Of a stretch of DNA of 63,780 bases, positions 9,952 through 21,080 are shown piece by piece. Positions within the stretch are counted from its first letter, which is position 1; every line of letters begins with the position of its first letter. The stretch spans positions 1-63,780 of the forward strand of contig NW_025955178.1 in assembly GCF_022376445.1 (NCBI RefSeq), in the 5' to 3' direction. The notes under the pieces were generated by a model. The model had not been told where the DNA came from. It saw only the letters and a program-made list of their open reading frames with translations, and searched no databases. The stretch is from Fomitopsis serialis (taxonomy: Eukaryota; Basidiomycota; Agaricomycetes; Polyporales; Fomitopsidaceae). The translations under genes and the position numbers were made by a program.

Positions 9952-11507
9952 TCAAGACTCCACGATCCAATCATGGCGCGAATGAAGCAACCATGTGGGC
10001 CTTGATCGCAGAGAGCTTGTTTCTCTTTGCATCGCCACCGAGTCTCGCATTGCGAAGGTGATGCGCACGCACTCAGGGGGTAGCTGGTCAAAGACGCCAC
10101 GAACAAGAAGGGCGTGGAAATCCGAGACGGATGCGAATGTCCAAGTCGCCGTAGGTGGTACTTCAGCTATATCTCGAAGTGTGGCGGGACTTGCCAGCAC
10201 TAGTAGGAAGCGGCTGTCGAGCAGCTTCACATGAGGGCTTGCGATGTTCGATAACAGCGTGGTAAGGATCCTCTGGACGCTATGCAGTGAGGGTACAACA
10301 CCGCTAAACGCCACATGCAGCTCTTCCAGCGCCGTGCTTCCCGAGAGACGCGGCGTCCCCATAGGCAGCTACTGTAGGATGTTTACGCTCGTGAGCGATG
10401 GAAGAGGCTATCGGTGGGAGATCTCACCGTTGTCCAGATCCGGACAAGTCGAGCGAAACCGCTTAATCCGACTTCCACATAGATCCAGGACTTGTGTGAC
10501 GCCCAATTGAAGCTCTTCGGACCGCCCGTCTGCAAACAAGACCTTAAGCTCCTGTAGATTGTCACCGCACTCCTGAGGGGAGGACACCAGCCTTAACAGT
10601 TGCAACACGCGTGCTGGAGGTACATAGCGGAGCCTAAACACCAACGGCCTTGGTGAGAGACGATGTGTCAGTGCGCTGTGCACGGACGTTGAGCCATTCG
10701 ATCGCGGATCTAAGCCAGGGTCGAAATGCAGGTGTACACGGAGAATCGACAGAGCTGTATAATGCGACATGTGTTGTTCCAGATGAAAAAGCGAGGAGAA
10801 GTGCCGCAAGTCCAGGTCTAGATCGACGACAGATGGGTAGAAGGTAGTGCACACGTCGACGGAAGACCATATATACATATGCTCTTGAGCTTGTGGGAAG
10901 CCATGGACGCGCAGCGAGGCGCAAGGATGGCCGGCTGCAGGGGCTGTAGTGTGATGGACCATAGAGTTAGAGCCTCGAGATGCGGCAGTGAATTGAGCAA
11001 CCTATGAAGATCCAGTGTACTGCGAAAACGACACCGCTGGATCACAAGCTTTGTAATACTGGTATAATAGGCGAGGCAACGGAAGAAAATGTCATCTGGT
11101 CTGGGTACCCCTCAATCGATGTCAGAGAGGTCTAGAGAACGGAGGCCGGATGGAACGTAGCCGGGGAGGAGTATGCGCCAAATATGAGTGAATGGCTATC
11201 CAGATTCATCCACGACTCCTAATAGGTCTATGCAAGTCTTGCCCTGAGGTCTATTTCTCGGTTTATTCAGCACGCGCGCGTAGTGGTCTAACTCTAAGGC
11301 CCATCCAGTGCCCAAGTGGTGCGGACTGCTGCGGCGGAAGACGTGCTGCGCAGCGTGGTACCAAGCACGGCAGACTGTGCAGCAAACGGCAGGTGCAAGG
11401 AGGTCGTCCCAGAGGCAGTAGCATATGTGCTTGATCACGTCCTGCGGAAGATGCGGATACCCTTCGCTGCATCGGCGAAGCCAATGAGCCCAGAATAACT
11501 GCAGCAT
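9952..11507 (-). pseudogene. F-box/LRR-like protein, frame interrupted
   Basis: The first segment (11507 down to 11196) carries an F-box-like domain: LPQDVIKHICYCLWDDLLAP, then VCCTVCRAWYHAAQHVF at about residues 20-57. F-box proteins link substrates to SCF ubiquitin ligases, and polypores have very large, fast-evolving families of them. Further downstream are leucine-rich segments typical of such proteins (RLLNSLPHLEALTLWSITLQ; SVVDLDLDLRHFSSLFHLEQ; ALEELHVAFSGVVPSLHSVQ). These occupy different frames: about 11045-10870, 10962-10408 and 10362-9952. The joins do not look like ordinary introns, so at least two frameshifts are likely. It may be a pseudogene or a gene with sequence errors. The substrate is unknown. 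Confidence 0.65.
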
Positions 11508-11916
11508 GTCGGAGTAGAGGGCGAGCTATACCTTGAGTATGCGGGTGGCTTGAAGTCGATTCTGAGTTCGTCGTCGCCTTCACTGGTGACCGTATGGGCC
11601 ATCTAACAAGATTGCCCATGATCAATCCACTGTGCGGGCTCACGTCCTGTAGAAAGCGGCTTACCATATATTGTGGGTTCCGAGTTCTCGGCCTACTTAG
11701 CATCAAGCAAAAGAGCCGCGCTTCGATAAAACTATACTATTGTTAGGCAGGTTAGCCGAGAGATCGCGCTGCCTCCTTACATCAACACGAACTCAGTTAC
11801 TCACTAAGCTGAGTCGTCACTGTTGGGACAATTATGCGTGGTGTCGGAGCGCAGAACTAGGGCCCACAGATTTGCAGCAAAACTGAGAGCTACAAACGTG
11901 ATGACGGGCAGGATAG
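11508..11916. other. No gene recognised
   Basis: This is the upstream region of the F-box locus. No long frame, RNA gene or repeat stands out before the foldback element begins. Confidence 0.5.
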
Positions 11917-12438
11917 GTTACAGCTAATTCCTTATTGCTAGACCCCTCGCCGGAAAGGGCGTACAGGCGGGTTCGTCGGCCTTGGTATTCTTTCTGTCTC
12001 ACCATCGTCATTTTACCATAACGGGCAGTGTCGGGGGCGAACCAGACCGCGTTCCGAAGCCGAGGTCGACCGGCAGAGCGTGCGGATCACCTGCAAACAA
12101 GGCCAGACGAAGGCCCGACGCCCTCACTGGGGACAAACTGGCTTGTGCGGAACCCTAACATTGTAAGTTACCATCGTAAAACCGTGTATATTAGGTAGAT
12201 AATTGAACATAACTAATTTTCTCATCCCTAACATCGAAAGCCAGCCAATCAGAGGCCGCGCCTTTCAATGTTAGGCTCCCTTCCATATGTTATTTTTGGT
12301 ATTCCACCTAATATACACGGTTTTACGATGGCAACTTACAATGTTAGGGTTCCGCACAAGCCGGTTTGTCCCCAGTGCCTCCGCCTGTGCACACATTTTC
12401 GGAAGGGGGTCTAGCAATATGGAATTAGCTGTAACTGA
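11917..12438. mobile_element. Foldback element with nested inverted repeats
   Basis: The inner arms are 12125-12196 and 12304-12378, nearly perfect reverse complements (shared: GGAACCCTAACATTGTAAGT, CGTAAAACCGTGTATATTAG). The outer arms are 11917-11972 and about 12379-12438 (shared: TTACAGCTAATTCC, ATTGCTAGACCCC, ACAGGCGG), clearly related but more diverged. About 150 bp of unmatched sequence (11973-12124) interrupts the left side. The central loop holds a third small inverted pair, CCCTAACATCGAAAG and CTTTCAATGTTAGGC, so the motif CCTAACATTG occurs four times. There is no coding capacity. It is best read as a non-autonomous foldback or MITE-like element, perhaps with an insertion in its left arm. 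Confidence 0.8.
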
Positions 12439-12848
12439 AGTGCTGGTGTGGAGGGGAACTTATTTACCATGTAGACTACCGCTGGCAGCCTCGGCTGGGA
12501 CTGGGGAGAACTGGCTCAGAGCGAGCGCACGTGACAAACGCGTCGGTATCCAAGCTTCAGCAATTCTCTCCAAGGACCAACGATCGCGAATCTCCGTACG
12601 ACCATCTTCTCCTCGACCGTCTGATACCGTTTCTTTCTGCTTGCGCGCCGCAAAAGCTTCACACATATACTGCAGACTCATCAGATGGCAGCGCTTGCCG
12701 GCTCTGGTTTTCTTTGGCTCGCTACAGCTCGCTCCGCTGGACCCCCACGCATACACCGACCGTCTCGCTGCACTCCCACTCTTCATCTGGTTCCCTTGCG
12801 TCCGTCTCAACACCGTTGCCTTTTTTGAAGCTTTTGCTCTACTCGAAG

Positions 12849-14630
12849 ATGGCTGCTTGCATACCTTTTATGCCTCAGCGGCCTGCATTGCGCCAACAAC
12901 CCCAAACCTCGGCTCCCTCGCTCTCCAGTACCGTCGCTCACAACTCGTTCCGCCCGAACAGGCTGCTCTCTGGCAGCTACTCAGCCCCTTCACACTCATA
13001 CAATGACGGGTCCACTCAGATATAGCCACCCATCACAGCGCCGAAGCTGCACTGAAAGCCGCGACAAATAAGCCGCTCAATGTATCCGGCCTCGCGAAGC
13101 GCAAACCTGTCCCTCAGTCTAACGGGGCCTCCGGACTGGGCATGAACCGCAAGTCCTTTGACAGCTCTGGAGCCGATGCTCGCTCGACCAGGCCTGTCCT
13201 ACCCCGGGCCAGGCCCACCGTCTATCGGGCTCTCGTCCGTCTTCTCCGTTCTTCCTCTCAAGCACCGTCTCTGGTACTGGTACTGGGTCCGAGTTTTTGT
13301 CTGTGAACGGATTTCGCCCGCCGATGTTGCCCGTGCCGTCTAAGATGCAAACCACAGGCTCTGGGGACAATGTGAACGCGAACCACTAGCATACAGTCAC
13401 CTCCGCTGGCGACGACAACGTCTCGGACCCTCACTCTGCGAACGGCGACAGATACGATAGCGCCCGCTCACTGGGCTCGAACAATACAGAGCGCGGCCAT
13501 GCTCGCCCGCGCGTCTCCTCTCATCCGTCTCTGGAGAAGATCAACGAAGATGAAGACGAGGACGACCGGGGTCACCCCAGCAGTGCTCAGGGCTAACGGG
13601 CCTCCGGTTCCTTCCCGGACGACGCCCACGCGGGCTCGGACGACGCTCCTTCTGAGGCGTCGCAGCATGGCTTGCGCAGGTCGGTCAAACGCATCCGCCA
13701 GCAAGACTTCGAGGAGGAAGAGTTTGCGTACGGGACTCAGTCTAAGCGGTACAAGCTGGATGGGCATGGCCCCGCGGTGAGTTTAACCTTCTTCGTGGCA
13801 CGATTTGCATCCATTTAGCTAGGTCGTGGCTGCGCAACTCCAGCGGATTCCCTGGTACCGACCTCGCTACCTTGCTGACACCCCGCGCAGGACGACCTCG
13901 CAGCGCGCTACTCTCGCGGACCGACCCCCGACGTCCGCGGCTACATCGCTCCCGACGACTACGAGCACGGCATCCCTGACCCTCGCGCGCAATCGCAGCA
14001 GCCCGACAGGCCGTACTCCCGCATGTCCAAGGCGCACGTTCATCCACAGGCTCACCCCGTACTCTTGGACCTTATGGGACGTGGGGAGGCGCTGTACAAG
14101 CTCATGGGGCAAGACCTTGGCGAGTTCGTGGAGGGCCATGTGGACGTGTACGAGAGGCGAAGAAGAGATGGTCCGAGTGCTCGATGGAGGAGTGGACGGC
14201 TGGCGCAGAGGGTGAGTTCATGTGTTGTTCCCCCGGAAACTGCGTGAACCGCAACTGACGCGAGGTGCATGCAGAATTGACGACGAAGTTCGCCAAGATT
14301 TTAGATCTTATACGTCGTCCTTTTGCTGTCCGTTCAAGGACGTCGCTGACGATCGCATCAGGTCAAAGACCACATGACGTGCGTTCCATCCTGCCCATAC
14401 TGCAGTCTCCGGGTCTACTCGTGAGCGGCCGCTGATGCATGAAGCGTAAAGCGAAGCTGTCCCTCTACGCCTCCCTTCATTCCGCCGTCGCCTCCCATAA
14501 ACCCACGCTCGGCGAGCAAGAGAAGGCGCTGACGGAAGCGCGGGAGAGCCTGGTCCGAGAGGGAGGTGCGGTCGTTGGTGGAGGCGCGATTGCATCTGCC
14601 ATGCAGGCGGAGAAGCCGAACGGGGAGTAG
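12849..14630 (+). pseudogene. Ecm11-like C-terminal domain protein, decayed
   Basis: The candidate start is MAACIPFMPQRPALRQQ at 12849. The low-complexity N-terminal half continues in other frames (SLEKINEDEDEDDRG, RQQDFEEEEFAYGTQSKRYK near 13690-13745) and is broken by stops, for example at 13023 and 13593. The C-terminal part is better preserved across short introns: DDLAARYSRGPTPDVRGYI, RGEALYKLMGQDLGEFVEGH, KKRWSECSMEEWTAGAE, LTTKFAKILDL, VKDHMT, then RKAKLSLYASLHSAVASHK to the stop at 14630. This helical C-terminus, with a Trp-Thr-x-Gly segment followed by a coiled stretch, resembles the Ecm11 domain of fungal meiotic/synaptonemal proteins. That assignment is from memory and tentative. 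The internal stops indicate a pseudogene. Confidence 0.45.
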
Positions 14631-14769
14631 CGTGGACACAACAAGCTTCCGCAGACACCGCCTACGTACGATCGGTAAGGCATGTTGATGCGGTAAGATA
14701 GGGTATGTTCAGTTGAAGATACAAAGATACATGTTGTACACCCGCAAGTAGATCGCCTTGCGCGCGTCC

Positions 14770-15145
14770 TCACGACGCCTTCGTGATCAGCTCCTGCACG
14801 ATCTTCACCGCCCTCTTGACCTTCGCCTTGTCCTCCGCCGTCGCCTGCACCGTGCTTGTCCCAATCCCGCATCCCGCGGGCCCGCCATCCATCCACATCA
14901 GGTCGTCGCTCCCGAAGGCAATGCTCCTGTCCAAACCTTAGATGTCCTCGCTCCCCGGCGGCTGCTCCGTCGGGATCGATTTGAGGATATCGTGCAGCTC
15001 GCCGACGAGTATTGTCGCCCCTGTGTCGGTGGCTGACAGCGCCTTGCGCTCCTCATCACCGAGGGAGGGCGTGCCGTCGGGGCGCACGGCAGCGGTGATG
15101 CTCCAGCTGGGCTGCGAGGGTGTTCCGGTGATCAGATCGCACTAG
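14770..15145 (-). pseudogene. Conserved hypothetical, C-terminal part with nonsense codon
   Basis: Reading the - strand from about 15145, the sequence gives ITAAVRPDGTPSLGDEERKA, TGATILVGELHDILKSIPTE, QPPGSEDI, then a TAA stop near 14940. It continues in the same frame with GLDRSIAFGSDDLMWMDGGP and AKVKRAVKIVQELITKAS before a TGA at 14770-14772. The smooth continuation across the TAA suggests a single tyrosine codon turned into a stop. Homology may extend upstream to about 15420 but is broken there. I do not recognise the family or function. The 3' end faces the 3' end of the Ecm11-like gene. Confidence 0.5.
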
Positions 15146-16279
15146 GGGTGGGAGGAGCGAAGCCTCCGGTGATACCTATAGGTAGTCGCGGATGAGTGAG
15201 TTCACGTTCACGTGTGATCAGGAAAGACCCTGGCTGACCGTGCTGCAGGCGGAGCGAGAACTCGGTCGGGGCTATGGTGGTGGTTTCGTCGGGACACTGA
15301 GCGTGCAGGGACTATGAACGGAGGGGCTATGGGCGTGGATGAAGGCACGTATAAATGTGGCAGGCTCGTACTGGAGCCTGAGGTGCTCGCAAAGTCAAAC
15401 GCGATCAAGCAGCGCCTGGCACACACGTACTACTGTGTCGACGTGTGTTCCGAGTACGTAGCTGCAAAAAGCAAGCTGGGCGATGTCAGACTGGCCCGGT
15501 ACGCAGCCACCGACCGTGACGGGGAACGGTCTTCTCCGCGACCCTCACTACTCAGTACTCAGTGCTCACTCACAGGTTTATCCCAAGCAATCGTTCTTCA
15601 CCAGTTCCAGTCAAGCTTATACCGCCTCCACTTTCTCGTCTGCTCCATACACCATCGTCCGCACCTGTCGTGTGGCAACCGCTGCTGCTCCCGCTGGTTT
15701 TCCGCCCACGTTATCCTGAGGCACGAAGGTTGAAAAAATTGTCTACGTCTGCTTGGGGAGACTAGCCCACGCCCCAGTAACTCATCTGCTCATCTAAGTA
15801 CTTAAGAGTGTCTAAGTCTGATATGACACAACGAAACTTACCGTCTTTCTTTCCATACACCTTCTTTCATGCCCTCCCCTCGTGTCGGCACAGACCCCAC
15901 GGCGTGCCAGGAATTCAATCGGAACTTGATCGGAATTCGGTCGCTTACTTAGGCTACGTTGCTCTTTCCCGACTTGGCGCTGAGCGTCCCCTACGTACAA
16001 AACTACGTGCTTGCCACGTCTAATAGACTGAATGGTCCTATAGCCTGTATACAGTAAGTACGTTGATGTACTCAGTGACAACACCACGTCGCTATTGCTT
16101 CAGTCCAAACCCTTCTTCCGTCTGACCAGATCTCAGAAATAGGCTCTCAGCGGCCCGCGCCCGGGCCGCGCCTTGAAGCGTACGTTCGCCAGCCAAACTC
16201 CAGCCACTTCATTCCCGTTACGGTACTGCAACTGACATTCACTCGCTGGTCGGCCGTTACCTAATAGGATACTTCTCCC
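15146..16279. other. No gene confidently recognised
   Basis: A + strand frame from 15314 begins MNGGAMGVDEGTYKCGRLVL and reads to 15733. Its second half is Ser/Arg-rich and looks non-coding, and I recognise nothing in it. On the - strand a TATA-like TTTATA near 15350 could belong to the hypothetical pseudogene. The rest up to the PEP carboxykinase copy holds only short frames. Confidence 0.4.
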
Positions 16280-18122
16280 AGGCCGGTTTCAACATGGACC
16301 GGATCCAGATCAAGCGCAACGTGCCCATTGCTCCGCTCTAAGTACGAGGAATCCGAGATGTGCGCGCCGTCATCTCTGCGAGCGTTCCGCTGATCAACAT
16401 CTCGGGCACGAAGACGGGGCGCAGTCCTAAGGACAAGCCAACCATGTACGAGGAGACGAGCGAAGGCGATATATTATGTTGGGGGAGCGTCGACATCATG
16501 ATGGACGAGCGCGCGTTGTTGCGTCCACTCTACTTCAGAAGGCCTTAGCTGACGCGTCTCATTGCTCGACAGACATGTTCGAGAACAACCGTGAGCGTGC
16601 CGTCGACTACCTCAATACTTGGGACAACATCTATGTCTTTGACGGGTACGCGGGCGTAAGTAGCGGCGTCACGCCGAGTGCGGGCCAGTGCAGCTGATCT
16701 GTTGTTCCCTCTCGCATAGTGGGATCCGAAGTACCGTATTAAGGCCCGCGTCGTCTGCGCGTTAGTTGATCCCGCTCTGTTCATAGCAAGTCGTTCTTAT
16801 GCCTCGTACCGCTGCGTCGGGCCCTGACGTCACGCCTCACAGAACAACACGCTCATCCGCCCGGCGGAGGAAGAGCTGAAGGATTTTCGGCGAGCCGGAC
16901 TACAACGCGGACCAGCTCCCGGCGAGCCGTTTCACGGAGGGCGTGAGCAGTACCACGTCTGTTGAGATCAATTTCAAGCGCATGAACGCGATCATCCTCG
17001 GCATGGAGTATGCAGGTGAGATGAAGAAGGGTGCCTTCTCCGTCATGGCGCGTGTCTTCGTCCCGTCCCCTTGAGTGCGACTGACGACTATGTGTAGCAC
17101 TGCCTCCGCTGACCGGTCAAGGTCGGCCAGCTCTCACTGCACCCGCCTGCCAATGTCGGCATCGAGAACAACGATGCGACCCTCTTCTGTGGGTTGTCGG
17201 ACATGGGCAAGACGACGCTCTCCGCCGGCCCCCGCCGGAAGCTGATTGGCGACGACGAGCACGTCTGGTCGGACGACGGCGTGTTCAACTTCGAGGGCGG
17301 GTGCTACGCGAAGTGCGTCGACCTCTCCGCAGAGAAGGAGACCGAGATCTCCAACGCGGTCCGCTTCGGGAGCATCCTCGAGAATGTCGCGTACAACCCG
17401 ATCTTGCGCGTGCCCCACTACGTAGACGTCAGCATCACGGAGAGCACGCGCTGCGCGTACCCGATTGAGTTCATCCCGAACGCGCAGATCCCGTGCGTGG
17501 TCAACCGCCAGCAGAGCAACATCATCATGCTCACCTACCATGCGTTCGGTGCCCTGCCGCCCGTGAGCGAACTCCTGCCTGAGCAGGCGAGCTACCACTT
17601 CCTCGCGGGCTACACTTCGTGAGTCTCCTTAGACTCTATGATGGAGAAAGACATCACTGATATTGGCCAGGAAACCCCCTGATACGGAGGACGGCATCCT
17701 TGAGCCCATCCCGACGTTTTAGACGTGCTACTTCGCGCCGTTCATCGTCCTGCACCCCGGAGGCCACGCCGAGATGCTCGCGGAGCGTATGTCGAAGAAC
17801 GACGTCGACTGCTGGCTGATCAATGCGGGCTGGACGGGCGACCAGTACGGGACGGGTAAGCGCTGCCCGCTCAATTACACGCGCATGGTGGTGCACTCGG
17901 GCGAGCTTGCCAAGGCGGAGTACGAGACGTTCCGTGTCGGGACGTTCGGTCTCCAGGTCCTGACCCACATCGAGGGCGTGCCGCGCGAGCTGTCGAGCCT
18001 CTGCTTGGCGTGGACGGACAAGGCGGCGTTTGAGAGGGAGGTGAGGAAGCTGGCGGTGATGTTCCAGAAGGCGTTTGCGCTGTATCCATAGGACGTGGAG
18101 AAGGTCAGACTTGCGGGCATCC
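16280..18122 (+). pseudogene. PEP carboxykinase (ATP), copy 1
   Basis: Phosphoenolpyruvate carboxykinase (ATP) makes PEP from oxaloacetate in gluconeogenesis. Homology begins at FNMDRIQIKRNVPIAPL, followed by an in-frame TAA. It continues in other frames with LINISGTKTGRSPKDK, ERAVDYLNTWDNIYVFDGYA, WDPKYRI, TTSVEINFKRM, EYAGEMKKGAFSVM, then the long segment at 17194-17622 ([49 protein letters not shown]). It ends with CWLINAGWTGDQYGTGKRCP and MFQKAFALYP. The P-loop normally reads GLSGTGKTTLSA; here it is [12 protein letters not shown], with two key residues changed. Stops interrupt it at about 16341, 17720 and 18090. Short introns are retained, so it is a DNA-level copy. It is definitely PEPCK and definitely inactive. 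Confidence 0.93.
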
Positions 18123-18231
18123 GGACATTCCCTTTTCGTCGACGATACCACGGCCAGCGTAGGACAGGGCCTTCGACGCCGTCGCGTCCACAGAGACATG
18201 GCTTGACGTGGTGGGGATGGGTGTCATTGGG

Positions 18232-18370
18232 TGAGTACGGCCGCGACTCCAGACGTGGAGAATCCTAGGATCAGGACTTCCTTTCGGTACCTGGACCCTG
18301 TCTGTACCCATTCCAAGACGTCCGAAGTAACGCTGCTCGCGGGACGACAGGCGCGGCGGCTTTCTCTGCG
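18232..18370. repeat. 3' flank of PEPCK duplication, copy 1
   Basis: This stretch (GTGAGTACGGCCGCGACTCC onward, through GGAGAATCCTAGGATCAGGA and GGTACCTGGACCCTG) recurs at 28814-28975 at high similarity. The duplicated unit therefore extends past the PEPCK coding region. On the - strand it encodes a fragment YRKEVLILGFSTS in both copies, possibly the remnant of a neighbouring - strand gene I cannot name. Confidence 0.8.
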
Positions 18371-18675
18371 ATATACCCCCCGCATGGCGGAGCTCGGAGA
18401 GGCCGGGGTGGTGGTGGTCAGTAGTGTGAGAGTCGACCGGGACGGCCATGGCGGTCGCGGCGGACCTCTTCTCGCTCTTTGTATCCTCGGTCGACATGGC
18501 GGGCGGGACGTCGGGAGGAAGTATCGCCGGTGGGCGGTGAGCGCAGAAGGCGAAGAGGCGAAAGGCGACCAGAGGAAGTTCGTGCAGCGATGGGCCACAT
18601 ATTTGACGGGTACCAAATGGGGCTGTTGGCCAGGAGAGGAGCAGGGCGCCCGGGGTGTTGATCATAACATCCTTG

Positions 18676-18805
18676 CATCTCGCTCCATAAAAATGTTTCG
18701 CGACCCGCTCAATCTAAATGTTTCGCGACTCGCACCATCTAAATAAAAGTTTCGCCACTCGCTCCATCTAAAAGTTTTGCGCTGCCACTGTCTAAAAATG
18801 TTTTT
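18676..18805. repeat. About five degenerate ~27-bp tandem repeats
   Basis: The unit approximates CTCGCTCCATCTAAATGTTT followed by CGCGA. Successive copies read CTCGCTCCATAAAAATGTTT, CCCGCTCAATCTAAATGTTT, CTCGCACCATCTAAATAAAA, CTCGCTCCATCTAAAAGTTT and a weaker TGCCACTGTCTAAAAATG. The array ends about 35 bp before the ATG at 18840. Confidence 0.75.
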
Positions 18806-18839
18806 GGTGCCCACCAGTGTATAACCCTCGCTCAATATA

Positions 18840-20159
18840 TTGTTCTCGCGCCGAACGACACACTCAGCAGCGCCGACGATGCGCTACGACACCGAGGGTG
18901 TTATGCGTCACGAGCCCGCGTCGACGGTGGGCGCTCCGAGCGCTGCTCAGTGCTCTCGACCGCCACCACCTCGTCTCTCACCGCGATTCAGGCAGCTACA
19001 CCGACCGCCCGACTGCACTATCATAGGACCATCCGACGACCCTGCACGTGAACAAGACCGCTCCTCCTTCTTCGCCTGGTCCAGAAGCTCCACCGGGAGC
19101 CCTTCACTCGACTCTCGCACGAGGCGCGTGAAGTCCAGCGCCAAGCCACAGAACCATGAGAACGCGGAGCCGGGAGCGCAAAGGGAGGCGAAGGAGGAGG
19201 AGAGGAAGGGAGAGGAGAGGGAAGGGCATAGGTCAAGCAAAGGAAACGAGCACAAAGGCTCGTCCACCACAGGTACGTCTTCGTTGGACTTCTCCGCCTC
19301 GCCGCGTCCGCTCCTAGTGCCCCAGCAGGCATATTACAAGACAGTTGTCACAGTCGGCGCCGTGCGTGTTCTCCATGAACATCCCGCGACCCCGCACTCG
19401 CTGATCTTCGGGCCACTGTCGCTCGGGCTTCTGTCTTCCACAAGCCCTGCCTCTCTGCGGCGCCATTCGACTCTTCCCCGGGGTCGGTCCGCGACCAATG
19501 TTGCGTCCTCGAGTACTGGCGCCTCCAGTCTTGCGCTGAGTTCTGCCACCAGTCTGACGCCTCCACACGAGGTGGTCAGTCCACGCAAGCAGAGCGCTGC
19601 TGCACAGGGTGTGGAAACCCTAGCGAACCGAAGACTATCCCGCACGATCCATACTCCTGCCCGCACGCCTCCACCGCCTCGGAGTTCGAGGTCGAGCGGC
19701 CGCGCGGCGTCAAGCGGGAGGAGAATCGGCACGACTCCAGTGAGTACCGAAGCCACTCGCCCTCAACCGCCCTCTCCTCCACGCCCGTGTTCCGCGCATC
19801 CTTCCTCACTCGGCGCGCCTCCACATCCGCCACCTGTATCTGCTCCTTCGCATCTGCGCTCTGCACGTGAATCCTCGAGCTACGCACCCCTATCCTCGTC
19901 CTACGCGCCCTCGACCGGAACTGTCCACACAAGTAGCTGCCCGGACGAAGGCTGGGATGCGCGGACTCCCCGCGCACCCAGTAGTCGCTCCGCCGCCTCT
20001 GCCTCACCACTCGAGGTTGTACAACTGTGCGGCGCTAAGTTCAGCGCGCCACAGCGTGCACTGGGACTGCAGCGGCCAGGGTGCCTTCATGGACACCTAC
20101 CTCGCGCTGCAGGCGTCCACCATCTCCCAGCACGTCGGCATCATGATCTACGTCTTTGA
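18840..20159 (+). CDS. Ser/Pro-rich ORF crossing the left edge of block A
   Basis: A single open frame of 439 codons starts at ATG 18840, 35 bp after the tandem-repeat array. Its first part is Ser/Arg/Pro-rich with a charged stretch EAKEEERKGEEREG near residues 120-133. It has no domain I recognise. From about 19717 the sequence is shared with the inverted block B, so this frame is a chimera of unique and duplicated DNA. Past about 20016 it overlaps the GTPase remnant in another frame. GC-rich sequence makes long frames cheap, so expression is doubtful; only the part before 19717 could be a genuine gene end. Confidence 0.3.
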   Translation: MFSRRTTHSAAPTMRYDTEGVMRHEPASTVGAPSAAQCSRPPPPRLSPRFRQLHRPPDCTIIGPSDDPAREQDRSSFFAWSRSSTGSPSLDSRTRRVKSSAKPQNHENAEPGAQREAKEEERKGEEREGHRSSKGNEHKGSSTTGTSSLDFSASPRPLLVPQQAYYKTVVTVGAVRVLHEHPATPHSLIFGPLSLGLLSSTSPASLRRHSTLPRGRSATNVASSSTGASSLALSSATSLTPPHEVVSPRKQSAAAQGVETLANRRLSRTIHTPARTPPPPRSSRSSGRAASSGRRIGTTPVSTEATRPQPPSPPRPCSAHPSSLGAPPHPPPVSAPSHLRSARESSSYAPLSSSYAPSTGTVHTSSCPDEGWDARTPRAPSSRSAASASPLEVVQLCGAKFSAPQRALGLQRPGCLHGHLPRAAGVHHLPARRHHDLRL

Positions 20160-20845
20160 GGTCGAGTGGCGCAACATGCCCAAGGACCTCCAGTACTACC
20201 GTGGCTGCCTCGCCGCGCTCCAGAAGTGCAGCCCCGATGCCGCCGTCTTCATCCTTGTGCACAAGCTGGACCTCGCCCGCGGCTCGCGTGCGCAGACCCT
20301 CGAGAGGCAGACACTTGAGCTTCACCAGGCAAGCGGGGACGTGCTTATGACCGTGTTCGGGACGAGCGTATACGACGACACCACCCTCGCGCGCGCCTGC
20401 AGCGCAACCGATGTGGTCCTCTTTGAGCGTACCACCTTCCTCGTCATCGGGACCTCCTCCCTCCCTCCGCGCTGCTCGTTAGCTCCCCCGTGCTCTCCTC
20501 CCCATCCTCGAGCGCGCCACAACGAACGGCCTGCTCACGCCAACCTCGCAGAGCTCACTCCTCGCGCGGGAGTCCGAGCTGATCAAGGTGTTTGCTCAAG
20601 TACGCATGCTCGCGCGTGCATGAGGAGTTCCACTCACTCGAGATGGAGCTGGACGAGTTCACGGTGGTGCTCGACGAGCTCACGAAGAGCATGTACGTGC
20701 TCATCGTGGCGCATGACTCGACAATAGGTGCGTGGGTCTCGGTGAATGCATGATGGAGTGCGACGTTCATGGATGCTTGCAGACTGCGGCGCTGAGGATG
20801 AACATCCGGCTTGCTCGGAAGAAGTTCGAGGTGCGCGCGGCGACA
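20016..20845 (+). pseudogene. Gtr1/RagA-type small GTPase remnant, copy A
   Basis: Gtr1/RagA is the Rag GTPase that relays amino-acid status to TORC1 at the vacuole. Recognisable segments are WDCSGQGAFMDTYL (G3 region, normally WDCGGQD), HVGIMIYVFEVEWRNMPKDL, VFILVHKLDLARGSRAQTLE (G4-type NKxD equivalent HKLD), VFGTSVYDD and ACSATDVVLFERTTFLVIG. These are followed in other frames by SSLLARESELIKVF, EEFHSLEMELDEFTVVLDEL, MYVLIVAHDSTI and, after a short intron, TAALRMNIRLARKKFE. The N-terminal P-loop (G1) exon is missing because the block starts downstream of it. A segment between VYDD and ACSAT is also deleted. It cannot bind GTP normally. The family assignment is confident. Confidence 0.88.
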
Positions 20846-21080
20846 TCATCATGAAGGGCCACGATGAGGAGTTGCCACATCGGCACGGCGGTACAAACCA
20901 GCGGCTTAGCGTGTATGTCGGGCGAGTTCTGGTCCGCGTAAGATGCGCTGTTCGTGGCGCCGGAGGACGCACAGTTCAGGTACGTGTACTGCGTCAGCCC
21001 CAATGACTCCCAGCTCACGAATCAGCTCGGGGGCTGGTGGCTGAAGATTTCGCCAGTCCGACGTCCCTCCAGGTTCTACC

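Noticed and set aside
14477..14896. 139-codon - strand frame MDGWRARGMRDWDKH...
   Set aside because: The adjacent - frame (SIAFGSDDLMWMDGG...) is the protein-like one; this frame reads the same DNA out of phase.
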